Made by a program: the position numbers and the translations under genes. Shown here in pieces: positions 1-7,545 of a DNA stretch of 8,708 bases. The notes under the pieces were generated by a model. It saw only the letters and a list, made by a program, of their open reading frames with translations, was not told where the DNA came from and did no database searches. Numbering within the stretch: the first letter of the stretch is position 1; each line of letters begins with the position of its first letter. The DNA is from Bacteroidales bacterium (GTDB lineage: Bacteria > Bacteroidota > Bacteroidia > Bacteroidales > UBA7960): the NCBI GenBank assembly GCA_007130545.1, contig SLSG01000243.1:1-8708 (forward strand), read 5' to 3'.

Positions 1-63
1 CGTGCAGGACAGAACCCGGCTTACAGGCCTGCCTTTCTTTATTTTAAAATTGCTGACAGATGA
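1..63 (+). CDS. Probable 3' end of an upstream gene (partial)
   Basis: Reading frame 1 is open from the window edge and ends at a TGA at 61-63, which shares the ATGA at 60-63 with the start of the next gene. This is the usual sign of translational coupling within an operon. The 20 visible residues end in ...FLYFKIADR and are too few to identify a family. The other two forward frames are also open at the edge: one stops at 45-47, the other runs on to about 140. The choice of frame 1 therefore rests only on the ATGA junction. A TAAAATTG at 45-52 resembles a -7 box with one mismatch, but no -33 box precedes it. Confidence 0.35.
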   Translation, partial: RAGQNPAYRPAFLYFKIADR

Positions 64-3000
64 AGATATCAAAAATCGTTTTACTGCTGTTTGCACTGGC
101 CCTGCCAATGGTTCTTACAGCCCAGAGAACCGGCATTCATGACGAACCTGAAGCCACTTACAGGTCTGCCCTGGAGTTGTTCAACAAACAAAAATACGGG
201 GCGGCCAGGGAAATGTTCCAGCAGGTAATTGACCGGATCGATGACCCGGAATCCGAAGTCCTGGGGAGTGCGATGTATTACATGGGGGTTTGCGCAGCCG
301 AGTTGTTCAACCCCGACGCAGAGGCCTTGCTGGTGGATTACATCAATACCTATCCGACGCATCCGGGGCAAAACCTGGCAAGATTCCAGATGGGAAACCT
401 GAATTACAGGAAGCGGAATTACCGGGAAGCGGTGCACTGGTTCACCAGTTTTAACGGCAACCGGCTGGAGCCCGGGAAAAGACTGGAATATCTTTTTAAG
501 GTGGGTTACAGCCATTTTATGATCGAAGAATATCCGGCCGCTAGGCAAGCCCTTGCCCAGGTCCGCGACCCGGCCTCCCCCTATCATGCCCCCGCCACTT
601 ATTACAGCGGACACATTGGATACCTGGAGGGGGATTACGACACGGCCCTGGAAAGCTTCAGGCGCCTCAGCCGGGACGAGAATTTTGGTCCGGTGATTCC
701 CTATTACGTGACCCACATTTACTATTTGCAGGAAAACTTTGATGCCCTGCTGGACTACGCCCCCAACCTGCTTGAGGAGGCCAGTCCGAGGAGGGCCGGT
801 GAAATATCCCGCCTGATCGGTGAAGCCTGGTTTCGCCGGGGAGCCTTTGAAGAGGCAATCCCCTACCTGAAAAGACACATTCAGGAAGCCGGATCTTCCG
901 CAACCAGAGACGACCACTATCAGATCGGGTTTGCCTACTACGGAACCGGTGATTACAACAACGCTATAGAGCATTTGCAGAGGGCCTCCAACGGTTCCGA
1001 TGAGCTGGCACAGAATGCCTACTATCACCTGGCTGCCGCCTATATCGGAACCGGCCAGAAGAATTTCGCCCGCAATGCCTTCAGCAGGGCCTACCAGCTC
1101 GGCCATGTGGGGTTTATCACCCGGGAATCCCTGTTCAATTACGCAAAACTATCCTACGAACTAAGTCTTGATCCGTACAACGAGGCCATCCTGTCATTCC
1201 AGAGGTACCTGGATGATTATCCCGACTCGGAGCGGGCCACCGAAGCAAACACTTACCTGGTCGATCTCTACCTGACGACCAGCAACTACAAGGAAGCCCT
1301 GACTTCGATCGAGCGCATGAACATCAACACCCCGAGGCTCCGGGAGGCTTACCAGCGCATCAGTTATTTCCGCGGGATCGAGTTATTCAATAACGGCTCA
1401 TTCTCAGATGCCATCGACCATTTTCAGAAATCCAGAAGGTTTACTGAGAATCGGCAGGTATACTCCCAAAGCATGTTCTGGGAAGGTGAGGCCCATTACC
1501 GGCTCGAGCAGTATGACCAAAGTGTAAGGGCCCACGAGGCCTTTCTGGCCAGCCCTGGAGCCAATAGTCTGGATATATTCAACCGGGCCCATTATTCCAT
1601 CGGTTACGCCCATTTCAAGAAGAAAGACTATCCGCGTGCCATTACTGCATTCAGAAGGTTCATCACCGATTCCCGTGAGGACCGCCGGCTGCTTAACGAC
1701 GCCCACCTGCGTCTGGCAGACAGCCATTTCATCTCAAAAAACTACCAGCAGGCCCTGGATTTTTACGACAGCGCCATCCGCATCGGGTTGATTGACAACG
1801 ATTATGCCGCTTTTCAGAAGGCACTGACATTCGGTGTCATGGGTCGATTTGAGGACAAAGTGACCACCCTCCAGCAATTCCTGACCACATTCGGACGCTC
1901 CTCCTTTGCCGACGACGCCAAATACGAACTGGCCAACACCTACCTGGTGCTGAACAACAGCCAGCAAGCCATGGCCTACTTCAGCCAGGTGATCAACCAG
2001 CATCCCAACAGCAGCTACGTCAAGAGCGCCATGCTGAAAACCGGACTGATCCATTACAACAACAATGAGGATCAAAGGGCCCTGCAGGTCTTCAAGCAAG
2101 TGGTAAGCGACTACCCGGGAAGCCCGGAATCCCAGGAGGCACTGGGAACCATCCGCAACATCTATGTGAGCCTCGACCAGGTGGATGAATATGTCCGTTA
2201 CAGCGCAAATCTGGGTTTTGCGGATGTCACCACCGCCCAGCAGGATTCCCTGTCGTATGTGGCTGCAGAGAGCCGGTATATGCAGGGGGATTGCGAAAAT
2301 GCCATCCGCAGCTTCACCAATTACCTGGAGCGCTTCCCAAATGGCATTTTCTCATTGAACGCCCACTTCTACCGTTCAGAATGCGAATTCCGCCGAAACA
2401 ATTTCAACCAGGCCATGGCCGGTTACAGGGAGGTGATCGCACGGCCCAAGTCCAAATTCTCTGAGAATGCGCTCTCCAGGGCTTCCCAGATTGAGTTCCG
2501 GCAAGGCAATTACGAACAGGCCCTGGAATACTTCATAAGCCTTGAGGAGATTGCGGAGTTCAGGGCCAACGTGCTGGAAGCCCGTATCGGGAAGATGCGA
2601 AGCCTGCACCGTTTGGGACGCAGTGGAGAAGCCATCGCGGCCTCACAAATGGTTAAGGATACCGATAAGATCCCCCAGGAGATCCTGCAGGAATCCCACC
2701 TCGTCAGCGGACTGGCAGCCATGGGCATGCAAAACCACGACCTGGCAAGGTCAGAGCTTAGGCTGGCGGCAGAGATTGCCGACAACCGGATGGCGGCTGA
2801 AGCCATGTATAATCTTGTGTTGATAGAATTCAGGCTTGGCGACTACGAAAAATCTGAATCCATGGTGTTTGACTTTGTCGGAAAACTATCAGCCCATGAC
2901 TACTGGCTGGCCAAGACCTTTTTGCTTCTGGCAGATGTCTATATGGAGACCGGGGATGATTTTCAGGCCAGGCATACCCTTCAGAGCATCATCGACAATT

Positions 3001-3125
3001 ATGAGGGGGAAGACCTCAAATCGCAGGCCGAGGCCAAGTTACAGGTGCTGATTGATAGGGGGCAGGGCGAACAGCCAGGGGAGCAGGAACCCATAGAGGT
3101 GGATTTCGGTAATCCCCGCAACTAA
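60..3125 (+). CDS. Large secreted tetratricopeptide-repeat (TPR) protein
   Basis: This is a 1021-residue protein made almost wholly of TPR-like helical hairpins. Residues 1-21 are a clear signal peptide (MKISK, then a Leu/Ala-rich core) with likely cleavage after LTA and Gln22 at +1. There is no lipobox Cys. Hairpins with the usual spacing (...A..YY..GDY..A...F...) recur from about 33 to 985, for example near 181-203, 284-309, 434-457, 472-497, 510-535, 548-573, 621-645, 733-757, 767-791, 804-828 and 950-980. Stretches around 640-700 and 735-795 resemble the helix pairs of BamD/YbgF-type envelope TPR proteins. The last 20 residues are a Gly/Glu/Gln/Pro tail, probably disordered. No enzymatic domain is visible, so it most likely acts as a periplasmic scaffold. 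The start is fixed by the signal peptide and the ATGA junction; there is no good Shine-Dalgarno. The barrel gene follows after 13 bases, so the two probably form an operon. Family assignment is firm; the function is unknown. Confidence 0.9.
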   Translation: MKISKIVLLLFALALPMVLTAQRTGIHDEPEATYRSALELFNKQKYGAAREMFQQVIDRIDDPESEVLGSAMYYMGVCAAELFNPDAEALLVDYINTYPTHPGQNLARFQMGNLNYRKRNYREAVHWFTSFNGNRLEPGKRLEYLFKVGYSHFMIEEYPAARQALAQVRDPASPYHAPATYYSGHIGYLEGDYDTALESFRRLSRDENFGPVIPYYVTHIYYLQENFDALLDYAPNLLEEASPRRAGEISRLIGEAWFRRGAFEEAIPYLKRHIQEAGSSATRDDHYQIGFAYYGTGDYNNAIEHLQRASNGSDELAQNAYYHLAAAYIGTGQKNFARNAFSRAYQLGHVGFITRESLFNYAKLSYELSLDPYNEAILSFQRYLDDYPDSERATEANTYLVDLYLTTSNYKEALTSIERMNINTPRLREAYQRISYFRGIELFNNGSFSDAIDHFQKSRRFTENRQVYSQSMFWEGEAHYRLEQYDQSVRAHEAFLASPGANSLDIFNRAHYSIGYAHFKKKDYPRAITAFRRFITDSREDRRLLNDAHLRLADSHFISKNYQQALDFYDSAIRIGLIDNDYAAFQKALTFGVMGRFEDKVTTLQQFLTTFGRSSFADDAKYELANTYLVLNNSQQAMAYFSQVINQHPNSSYVKSAMLKTGLIHYNNNEDQRALQVFKQVVSDYPGSPESQEALGTIRNIYVSLDQVDEYVRYSANLGFADVTTAQQDSLSYVAAESRYMQGDCENAIRSFTNYLERFPNGIFSLNAHFYRSECEFRRNNFNQAMAGYREVIARPKSKFSENALSRASQIEFRQGNYEQALEYFISLEEIAEFRANVLEARIGKMRSLHRLGRSGEAIAASQMVKDTDKIPQEILQESHLVSGLAAMGMQNHDLARSELRLAAEIADNRMAAEAMYNLVLIEFRLGDYEKSESMVFDFVGKLSAHDYWLAKTFLLLADVYMETGDDFQARHTLQSIIDNYEGEDLKSQAEAKLQVLIDRGQGEQPGEQEPIEVDFGNPRN

Positions 3126-3138
3126 AACATGACCAAAG

Positions 3139-4875
3139 ATGAACCTGAAAAACAAAGAAGATATGGTCCGATACATCATTTACTCCGGCTTTGTGGCCTG
3201 CATGGTCCTGTTGTTGCCGATTCAGACCAGCGGACAGGAACCTTTTGACCTGGAAGAGATCAGGGTGGTCGCCCCTTACCAGCCAACCATCTCGGATGCC
3301 TTTAAAATCGCATTGAACCCGAGAATCGATGACACCACCCAGGTCAGGCTGGTTTTCAATTATGACATACAGTCCGAAAAGATGATCACCCCATTCACCC
3401 TGGAACCAATTGCCCCGGCAAGAATGCGGGGGGAGCCGCTTGATAAGCTTTATCGCGGACTCGTGAAAGGAGGATACGGGACTTACTCCACCCCCTATTT
3501 TGAAGGGTTTTTCAATTCCCTGCGCTCAAACCAGCACGCCCTGGGCGTTCACCTGAAGCATATGTCCTCCGGCGGAGGCATTGAAGACCGCGGCTTCAGC
3601 GGGTACAGCAACAACCTGGCCCATGTGCATGGGAAAAAATTCCTTCGCAACCATACACTGGACGGGAACCTCATGTACGAGCGCAACGGACTGCATTACT
3701 ATGGTTACAGATTGAGCGACTATCCTGAAGAAGATCCCTTGCATGATTATGTAGACGGACTGGATAAAAGTGAGATCGCCCAGGTATTTAACCGTTTTTC
3801 AGGCCGGCTTGGCTTTGGCACCCACCACGCAGACTCCACCCGGCTCAGGCAGCAGTACGCACTTGCTTACCATTGGTTGTTTGACCAGTACGATGCCGGG
3901 GAGCATCATGCAAATTTCAGCAGCCATCTGGGTAGTGCAATTAAGCAGGATCCGTTCGGGCTTGCAGACAAGCAGTATTTCAGCCTGGATGCCGGCGTGG
4001 ATTTTTATAACAACACCACCACGGCCGATACCATCAACACCTTTCTGGTCCAGTTAAAACCCCGTATTTGGTCGAAATACGGCCTATTGAGCTTCTCATT
4101 GGGGGTGAATACCTCCTTTGAGCTGGACTCGGTCTCGTTCTTCCGGGCCTATCCCCTGTTCGAGGCCGAGGCAAGCCTTGTTGAGAACGTCCTGGTGGCC
4201 CACGTAAGTTTTTCAGGCGGACTGGAGAAACACTCCCTGCATTCAGTCACGACCATGAACCCCTTTGTAAATACCATGGTGCCGCTGCGTTTCATGAACA
4301 TAAAGTCAGAAATCGGCGGCGGGATCCGTGGATCACTGAGCGACTTCCTGTCTTACAACTTCAGCGTGAACAATGCTGTCATCGAGAACCACCCATTCTT
4401 TGTGACCGACACTGCCCAGGTGCTGGGCAACCAGTTTACCGTGGTTTACGATGACATCAAACGTTTCAATGCACGGGGAGAGCTGTTTGCCCGTTTCCAC
4501 GAAAGGTTCTCCACGCGCTTTGCCGTCAACTACTTCCAATACATGCTGACCGAACAGATTGAGGCATGGCATACCCCGACCCTGTTGTTCTCTGTGAATT
4601 TGAGATACAATATACAGGACAAGATCATTTTGACGGCAGACGGGTACACGCGGAACCAGAGTTTTGGCCGGGTGTTCGACGAATCAGGGAACCCTGCCGT
4701 GGCTGAGATCCACGGGTTTCACCTTGATGCCAGCCTGGGCATCGAATACCGGTACTCCAAACTGCTGTCCATATTTTTAAATTTCAACAATGTAAGCAAT
4801 GAACCGCTGCAGCGTTGGATGAACTATCCCACCCAGCAATTCAACTTCCTTGGCGGGGTCACTTATGCCTTCTGA
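3139..4875 (+). CDS. Outer-membrane beta-barrel protein, TonB-dependent-receptor-like but plugless
   Basis: This 578-residue protein has a signal peptide (hydrophobic core about 13-28, likely cleavage after Gly32 with Gln33 at +1). A short conserved-looking segment at 38-56 (LEEIRVVAPYQPTISDAFK) follows, then a long stretch of alternating aromatic/polar beta-strands. It ends in the terminal aromatic strand ...FLGGVTYAF; a C-terminal Phe is the usual signal for BAM-mediated insertion. LEEIRVV resembles a Bacteroidota TonB box, but only about 50 residues separate it from the first apparent strands (from about 105). The roughly 120-150-residue plug of true TonB-dependent receptors cannot fit, and the protein is far shorter than they are. 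The start could also be the ATG at 3163 (Met9), which gives a cleaner signal peptide and has AAAGAAG just upstream. The 13-base gap after the TPR gene suggests co-transcription and a shared role at the outer membrane. Barrel identity is well supported; the ligand or cargo is unknown. Confidence 0.8.
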   Translation: MNLKNKEDMVRYIIYSGFVACMVLLLPIQTSGQEPFDLEEIRVVAPYQPTISDAFKIALNPRIDDTTQVRLVFNYDIQSEKMITPFTLEPIAPARMRGEPLDKLYRGLVKGGYGTYSTPYFEGFFNSLRSNQHALGVHLKHMSSGGGIEDRGFSGYSNNLAHVHGKKFLRNHTLDGNLMYERNGLHYYGYRLSDYPEEDPLHDYVDGLDKSEIAQVFNRFSGRLGFGTHHADSTRLRQQYALAYHWLFDQYDAGEHHANFSSHLGSAIKQDPFGLADKQYFSLDAGVDFYNNTTTADTINTFLVQLKPRIWSKYGLLSFSLGVNTSFELDSVSFFRAYPLFEAEASLVENVLVAHVSFSGGLEKHSLHSVTTMNPFVNTMVPLRFMNIKSEIGGGIRGSLSDFLSYNFSVNNAVIENHPFFVTDTAQVLGNQFTVVYDDIKRFNARGELFARFHERFSTRFAVNYFQYMLTEQIEAWHTPTLLFSVNLRYNIQDKIILTADGYTRNQSFGRVFDESGNPAVAEIHGFHLDASLGIEYRYSKLLSIFLNFNNVSNEPLQRWMNYPTQQFNFLGGVTYAF

Positions 4876-4889
4876 AACTGGCAATTTCA

Positions 4890-4921
4890 TTTCTTAAAGA
4901 GGGGAAAAATTAGTACCTTCG
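4890..4921 (+). promoter_or_regulatory. Candidate Bacteroidota promoter for gyrB
   Basis: A TTTC at 4890-4893 is followed, after exactly 20 bases, by TACCTTCG at 4914-4921. This matches the Bacteroidota consensus TTTG-N19-21-TAnnTTTG with one mismatch in each box. The surrounding TTAGTACCTTCGC has the look of housekeeping promoters in this phylum. Transcription would begin near 4925, giving a leader of about 22 bases that carries a weak AAGGA at 4938-4942, four bases before the gyrB ATG. The 71-base gap after the barrel gene holds no convincing terminator, so read-through from upstream is also possible. Confidence 0.6.
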
Positions 4922-4946
4922 CCCGTTATCAAAAAGCAAGGAATTT

Positions 4947-6914
4947 ATGAGTGAAGTAAAGAAAGCCATGGGTCTTCAGGACGGTGCCTATGATGCGGCA
5001 AGCATACAGGTTCTGGAAGGCCTGGAGGCTGTTCGCAAGCGGCCCGCCATGTATATTGGCGATATCAGCAGCAAGGGCCTGCACCATCTGGTCAATGAGG
5101 TCATTGACAACTCCATTGATGAGGCAATGGTCGGATACTGCAACAACATCGACATGGTCATCAATGAAGATGGATCCATCACCATTACGGATGATGGGAG
5201 GGGAATCCCAACCGACATTCATAAAAAGGAAGGCCGCAGCGCGCTGGAAGTGGTAATGACCGTGCTGCATGCCGGCGGGAAATTTGACAAGGACAGCTAT
5301 AAGGTTTCCGGTGGTTTGCACGGAGTGGGGGTCAGTTGCGTGAATGCCCTTTCCCGCCTGATGAAAGTTGTGGTCTACCGCGGTGGCAAGGTGTTCACCC
5401 AGGAATACCAAATGGGCAAACCGATGTTCCCGGTCAGGGAGATCGGTACCACCGATCGGTCCGGTACCGAGGTTACCTTTTACCCGGACGACACCATCTT
5501 CCAGGTCACTACTTTCAGTTACGACATCCTGTCTGGGAGGCTGCGCGAGCTGGCTTTCCTGAACAAAGGCGTTCGCCTTTCCATTACAGACATGCGTGAA
5601 AAGGATGAAAACGGGGAGTATCTGAGGGAAGATTTTTTTTCCAGTGAGGGACTCAAAGAGTTTGTCACTTACCTGGATGTAAACCGGGAGAAGCTGATCG
5701 ACGAGCCCATATGTATGGAGTCAGATAAAGCGGGGATCCCGGTGGAAGTGGCCATGCAGTACAACTCCTCCTTCACCGAGAACGTCCAGTCTTACGTCAA
5801 CAACATCAACACCATAGAAGGGGGTACACACCTGGCCGGATTCCGCAGGGCGCTGACGCGCACATTGAAGTCTTATGCCGACAAATCCGGCTTGCTGTCA
5901 AAACTCAAGTTCGAGATCAATGGGGATGACTTCCGCGAGGGCCTCACTGCGGTGATCTCGGTGAAAGTGGCTGAGCCACAGTTTGAGGGGCAGACCAAAA
6001 CGAAACTGGGTAACTCCGAGGTTAGCGGGGCCGTAGACCAGGCCGTCAGTGAAATGTTGTCCTATTACCTTGAAGAGAACCCCAAAGAGGCCAGGACCAT
6101 TGTAAACAAGGTGATCCTGGCCGCCACAGCGCGCCATGCCGCCCGCAAGGCAAGGGAATTGGTGCAGCGCAAGAACGTACTTTCAAACACCGGACTGCCA
6201 GGCAAACTGGCCGACTGTTCGGAAAAGAACCCCGAAAACTGTGAGATCTTCCTGGTGGAGGGAGACTCTGCAGGGGGGACAGCCAAGCAGGGTCGCGACA
6301 GGAAGTTCCAGGCCATCCTTCCCCTCCGGGGAAAGATCCTGAATGTCGAAAAGGCCATGCCCCACCGTATCTTTGAGAACGAAGAGATCAAAACCATCTT
6401 TACTGCGCTGGGACTGTCGATTGGCACGGAAGAGGACACCAAGGCCCTCAACATGGACCGCCTGCGTTACCACAAGGTAATCATCATGACCGATGCCGAC
6501 GTGGATGGCAGTCACATCGCCACCCTGATTCTGACCTTCTTTTTCCGGTATATGAAAGAGATGATAGAACTCGGACACATCTACATCGCTACCCCGCCCT
6601 TCTACCTTATAAGGAAAGGCAAGGAAGAGCGTTATGCCTGGAATGACGAGGAGCGGAAGCAAATCGTTGCGGAATTATCGGGCGGAGGAAAGGAAACAGG
6701 CATCTCCATGCAGCGCTACAAAGGTCTGGGAGAGATGAATGCCGAGCAATTATGGGAAACCACGATGAATCCCGAGCACCGGAAACTGCGTCAGGTGGAT
6801 ATAGAAAATGCGGCCGAGGCAGACCGCACTTTTTCCATGCTGATGGGCGATGAAGTTCCTCCGCGCCGGGCCTTCATAGAGAAGAATGCCAAGTACGCGA
6901 ACATCGACGCTTAG
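4947..6914 (+). CDS. gyrB: DNA gyrase subunit B
   Basis: This is the ATPase subunit of DNA gyrase (GyrA2GyrB2), which introduces negative supercoils using ATP. The 655 residues are complete and match the short GyrB form lacking the extra insert of the 804-aa E. coli protein. The N-terminal GHKL ATPase shows EVIDNS (Glu51, Asn55), DDGRGIP (82-88) and GGLHGVGVSCVNALS (122-136). The transducer has the ATP-contacting QTK at 349-351. The TOPRIM domain has EGDSAGG (438-444) with catalytic Glu438 and the metal ligands DADVD (Asp516, Asp518, Asp520). The C-terminal tail has RYKGLGEMN (590-598). The sequence KQGRDRKFQAILPLRGKILNVEKA, here split across 447-470, is typical of GyrB rather than ParE. The ATG start has AAGGA four bases upstream and its own promoter. 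The stop lies inside the convergent peroxidase gene's stop. Confidence 0.98.
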   Translation: MSEVKKAMGLQDGAYDAASIQVLEGLEAVRKRPAMYIGDISSKGLHHLVNEVIDNSIDEAMVGYCNNIDMVINEDGSITITDDGRGIPTDIHKKEGRSALEVVMTVLHAGGKFDKDSYKVSGGLHGVGVSCVNALSRLMKVVVYRGGKVFTQEYQMGKPMFPVREIGTTDRSGTEVTFYPDDTIFQVTTFSYDILSGRLRELAFLNKGVRLSITDMREKDENGEYLREDFFSSEGLKEFVTYLDVNREKLIDEPICMESDKAGIPVEVAMQYNSSFTENVQSYVNNINTIEGGTHLAGFRRALTRTLKSYADKSGLLSKLKFEINGDDFREGLTAVISVKVAEPQFEGQTKTKLGNSEVSGAVDQAVSEMLSYYLEENPKEARTIVNKVILAATARHAARKARELVQRKNVLSNTGLPGKLADCSEKNPENCEIFLVEGDSAGGTAKQGRDRKFQAILPLRGKILNVEKAMPHRIFENEEIKTIFTALGLSIGTEEDTKALNMDRLRYHKVIIMTDADVDGSHIATLILTFFFRYMKEMIELGHIYIATPPFYLIRKGKEERYAWNDEERKQIVAELSGGGKETGISMQRYKGLGEMNAEQLWETTMNPEHRKLRQVDIENAAEADRTFSMLMGDEVPPRRAFIEKNAKYANIDA

Positions 6915-7486
6915 TTGTTCAGCCAGTTCAGGACCTTCTCCGAACGGGGATTTTCCCTCGGGTTAAGCACGTCCACCAGGTGACCCTGCTCATCAATCAG
7001 GTATTTCTGAAAGTTCCAGCTAATTTCCGAGTCCATTTTCCCGTTCTGGGATTTTTGGGTCAGCCAGCGATACACCGGCGCCATATCCTCGCCCCGGACC
7101 GATATCTTGGACATCATCGGGAAGGTAACTCCGAAGTTGCTCTGGCAGAATTCAATAATCTGCTCATTGGTGCCCGGTTCCTGGTTGCTGAAATTGTTGG
7201 CCGGAAAGCCAATGACCACAAATCCCTGATCGGCATATTCCCGATAGAGGCCTTCCAGGTCTTCATACTGCGGGGTAAGTCCGCATTTTGAGGCGGTATT
7301 TACCACCATCACCTTCTTCCCTTTCAGGCTTCCCAGGTCGAACGGTTCTCCATACACATCCTCCACTGTAAAATCATGCAGGGTACCTGTTTGCCCCGCA
7401 ACGGCAATGGTCATATTGATCAGCAGCAAAACGCCCAACAAAAGCGCCAGGGCCGCACCCTTCATAAGCATAGTCGATTTCCCCAT
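6911..7486 (-). CDS. Secreted thiol-type glutathione peroxidase
   Basis: This is a 191-residue member of the glutathione peroxidase family (thioredoxin fold), which reduces hydrogen peroxide and organic hydroperoxides. The peroxidatic cysteine is Cys68 in NTASKCGLTPQY (Cys, not selenocysteine). A second cysteine, Cys114 in EFCQSNFGVTFP, sits where the resolving Cys of thioredoxin-dependent family members lies, so thioredoxin is the likelier reductant. Trp157-Asn158 in SWNF complete the active site. The usual catalytic Gln (NQF) is replaced by Asn98 in FPANNF. Residues 1-31 are a signal peptide, with cleavage after AVA or AVAG (Gln32 at +1) and no lipobox, so the protein should act in the periplasm. 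Met6 (7469-7471) is a possible start: GGGGAA lies seven bases before it, while Met1 has only an AT run upstream. The family call is firm; start and reductant are inferred. Confidence 0.93.
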   Translation of the reverse strand: MGKSTMLMKGAALALLLGVLLLINMTIAVAGQTGTLHDFTVEDVYGEPFDLGSLKGKKVMVVNTASKCGLTPQYEDLEGLYREYADQGFVVIGFPANNFSNQEPGTNEQIIEFCQSNFGVTFPMMSKISVRGEDMAPVYRWLTQKSQNGKMDSEISWNFQKYLIDEQGHLVDVLNPRENPRSEKVLNWLNN

Positions 7487-7499
7487 ATATATATTAGAT

Positions 7500-7530
7500 T
7501 AAAGTTAAACCGCGTGTTTCAATAAACAAA
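7500..7530 (-). promoter_or_regulatory. Candidate promoter for the glutathione peroxidase gene
   Basis: On the minus strand, TTTG (plus 7527-7530) is followed, after exactly 19 bases, by TAACTTTA (plus 7507 down to 7500). This fits TTTG-N19-TAnnTTTG with only the last base of the -7 box off consensus. Transcription would start near 7496, about ten bases before Met1 or about 25 before Met6. The leader is AT-rich, with an alternating AT run at 7485-7494. The -33 box lies inside the right arm of the dyad at 7513-7534. Confidence 0.6.
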
Positions 7531-7534
7531 CACG
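7513..7534. repeat. Inverted repeat between divergent promoters, candidate operator
   Basis: CGTGTTT at 7513-7519 and AAACACG at 7528-7534 form a perfect 7-bp inverted repeat around an 8-base centre. The pairing extends by CC/GG (7510-7511 with 7535-7536) if G7512 is skipped. The right arm covers the -33 box of the peroxidase promoter, and the dyad ends about 11 bases before the -33 region of the cysQ promoter. A dimeric repressor bound here could block the peroxidase promoter. It lies upstream of both predicted starts, so it is unlikely to act as an RNA hairpin. No known regulator motif is recognised. Confidence 0.45.
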
Positions 7535-7545
7535 GGGACAAATTG

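Noticed and set aside
41..52. TAAAATTG as a -7 promoter box for the TPR gene
   Set aside because: It has one mismatch in the core T-run and no TTTG-like -33 box about 20 bases upstream, and it lies within the likely upstream coding frame. It is mentioned only as a weak possibility.
20..170. Near-identical 14-mers CTTACAGG(C/T)CTGCC at 20-33 and 157-170
   Set aside because: One short imperfect pair in different reading frames, with no further copies seen and no associated structure. It is most likely chance.
81..1106. Long minus-strand open frame (341 codons) opposite the TPR gene
   Set aside because: It is antisense to a clear TPR protein with intact repeats throughout, and its translation is Val/Gly-rich with no recognisable domain. 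It is a shadow of the codon use on the other strand.
4871..4890. Possible terminator after the barrel gene (GAAA...TTTC)
   Set aside because: The stem is only four base pairs, AT-rich, and not followed by a U-run.
4929..5411. Minus-strand open frames opposite gyrB (also 6065-6454 and 6183-6662)
   Set aside because: They lie wholly opposite highly conserved gyrase motifs and show no protein-like features of their own.
5333..5603. Forward-strand open frames inside gyrB in other frames (also 4984-5256 and 6136-6342)
   Set aside because: They overlap conserved GyrB coding sequence out of frame, and their translations show no domains.
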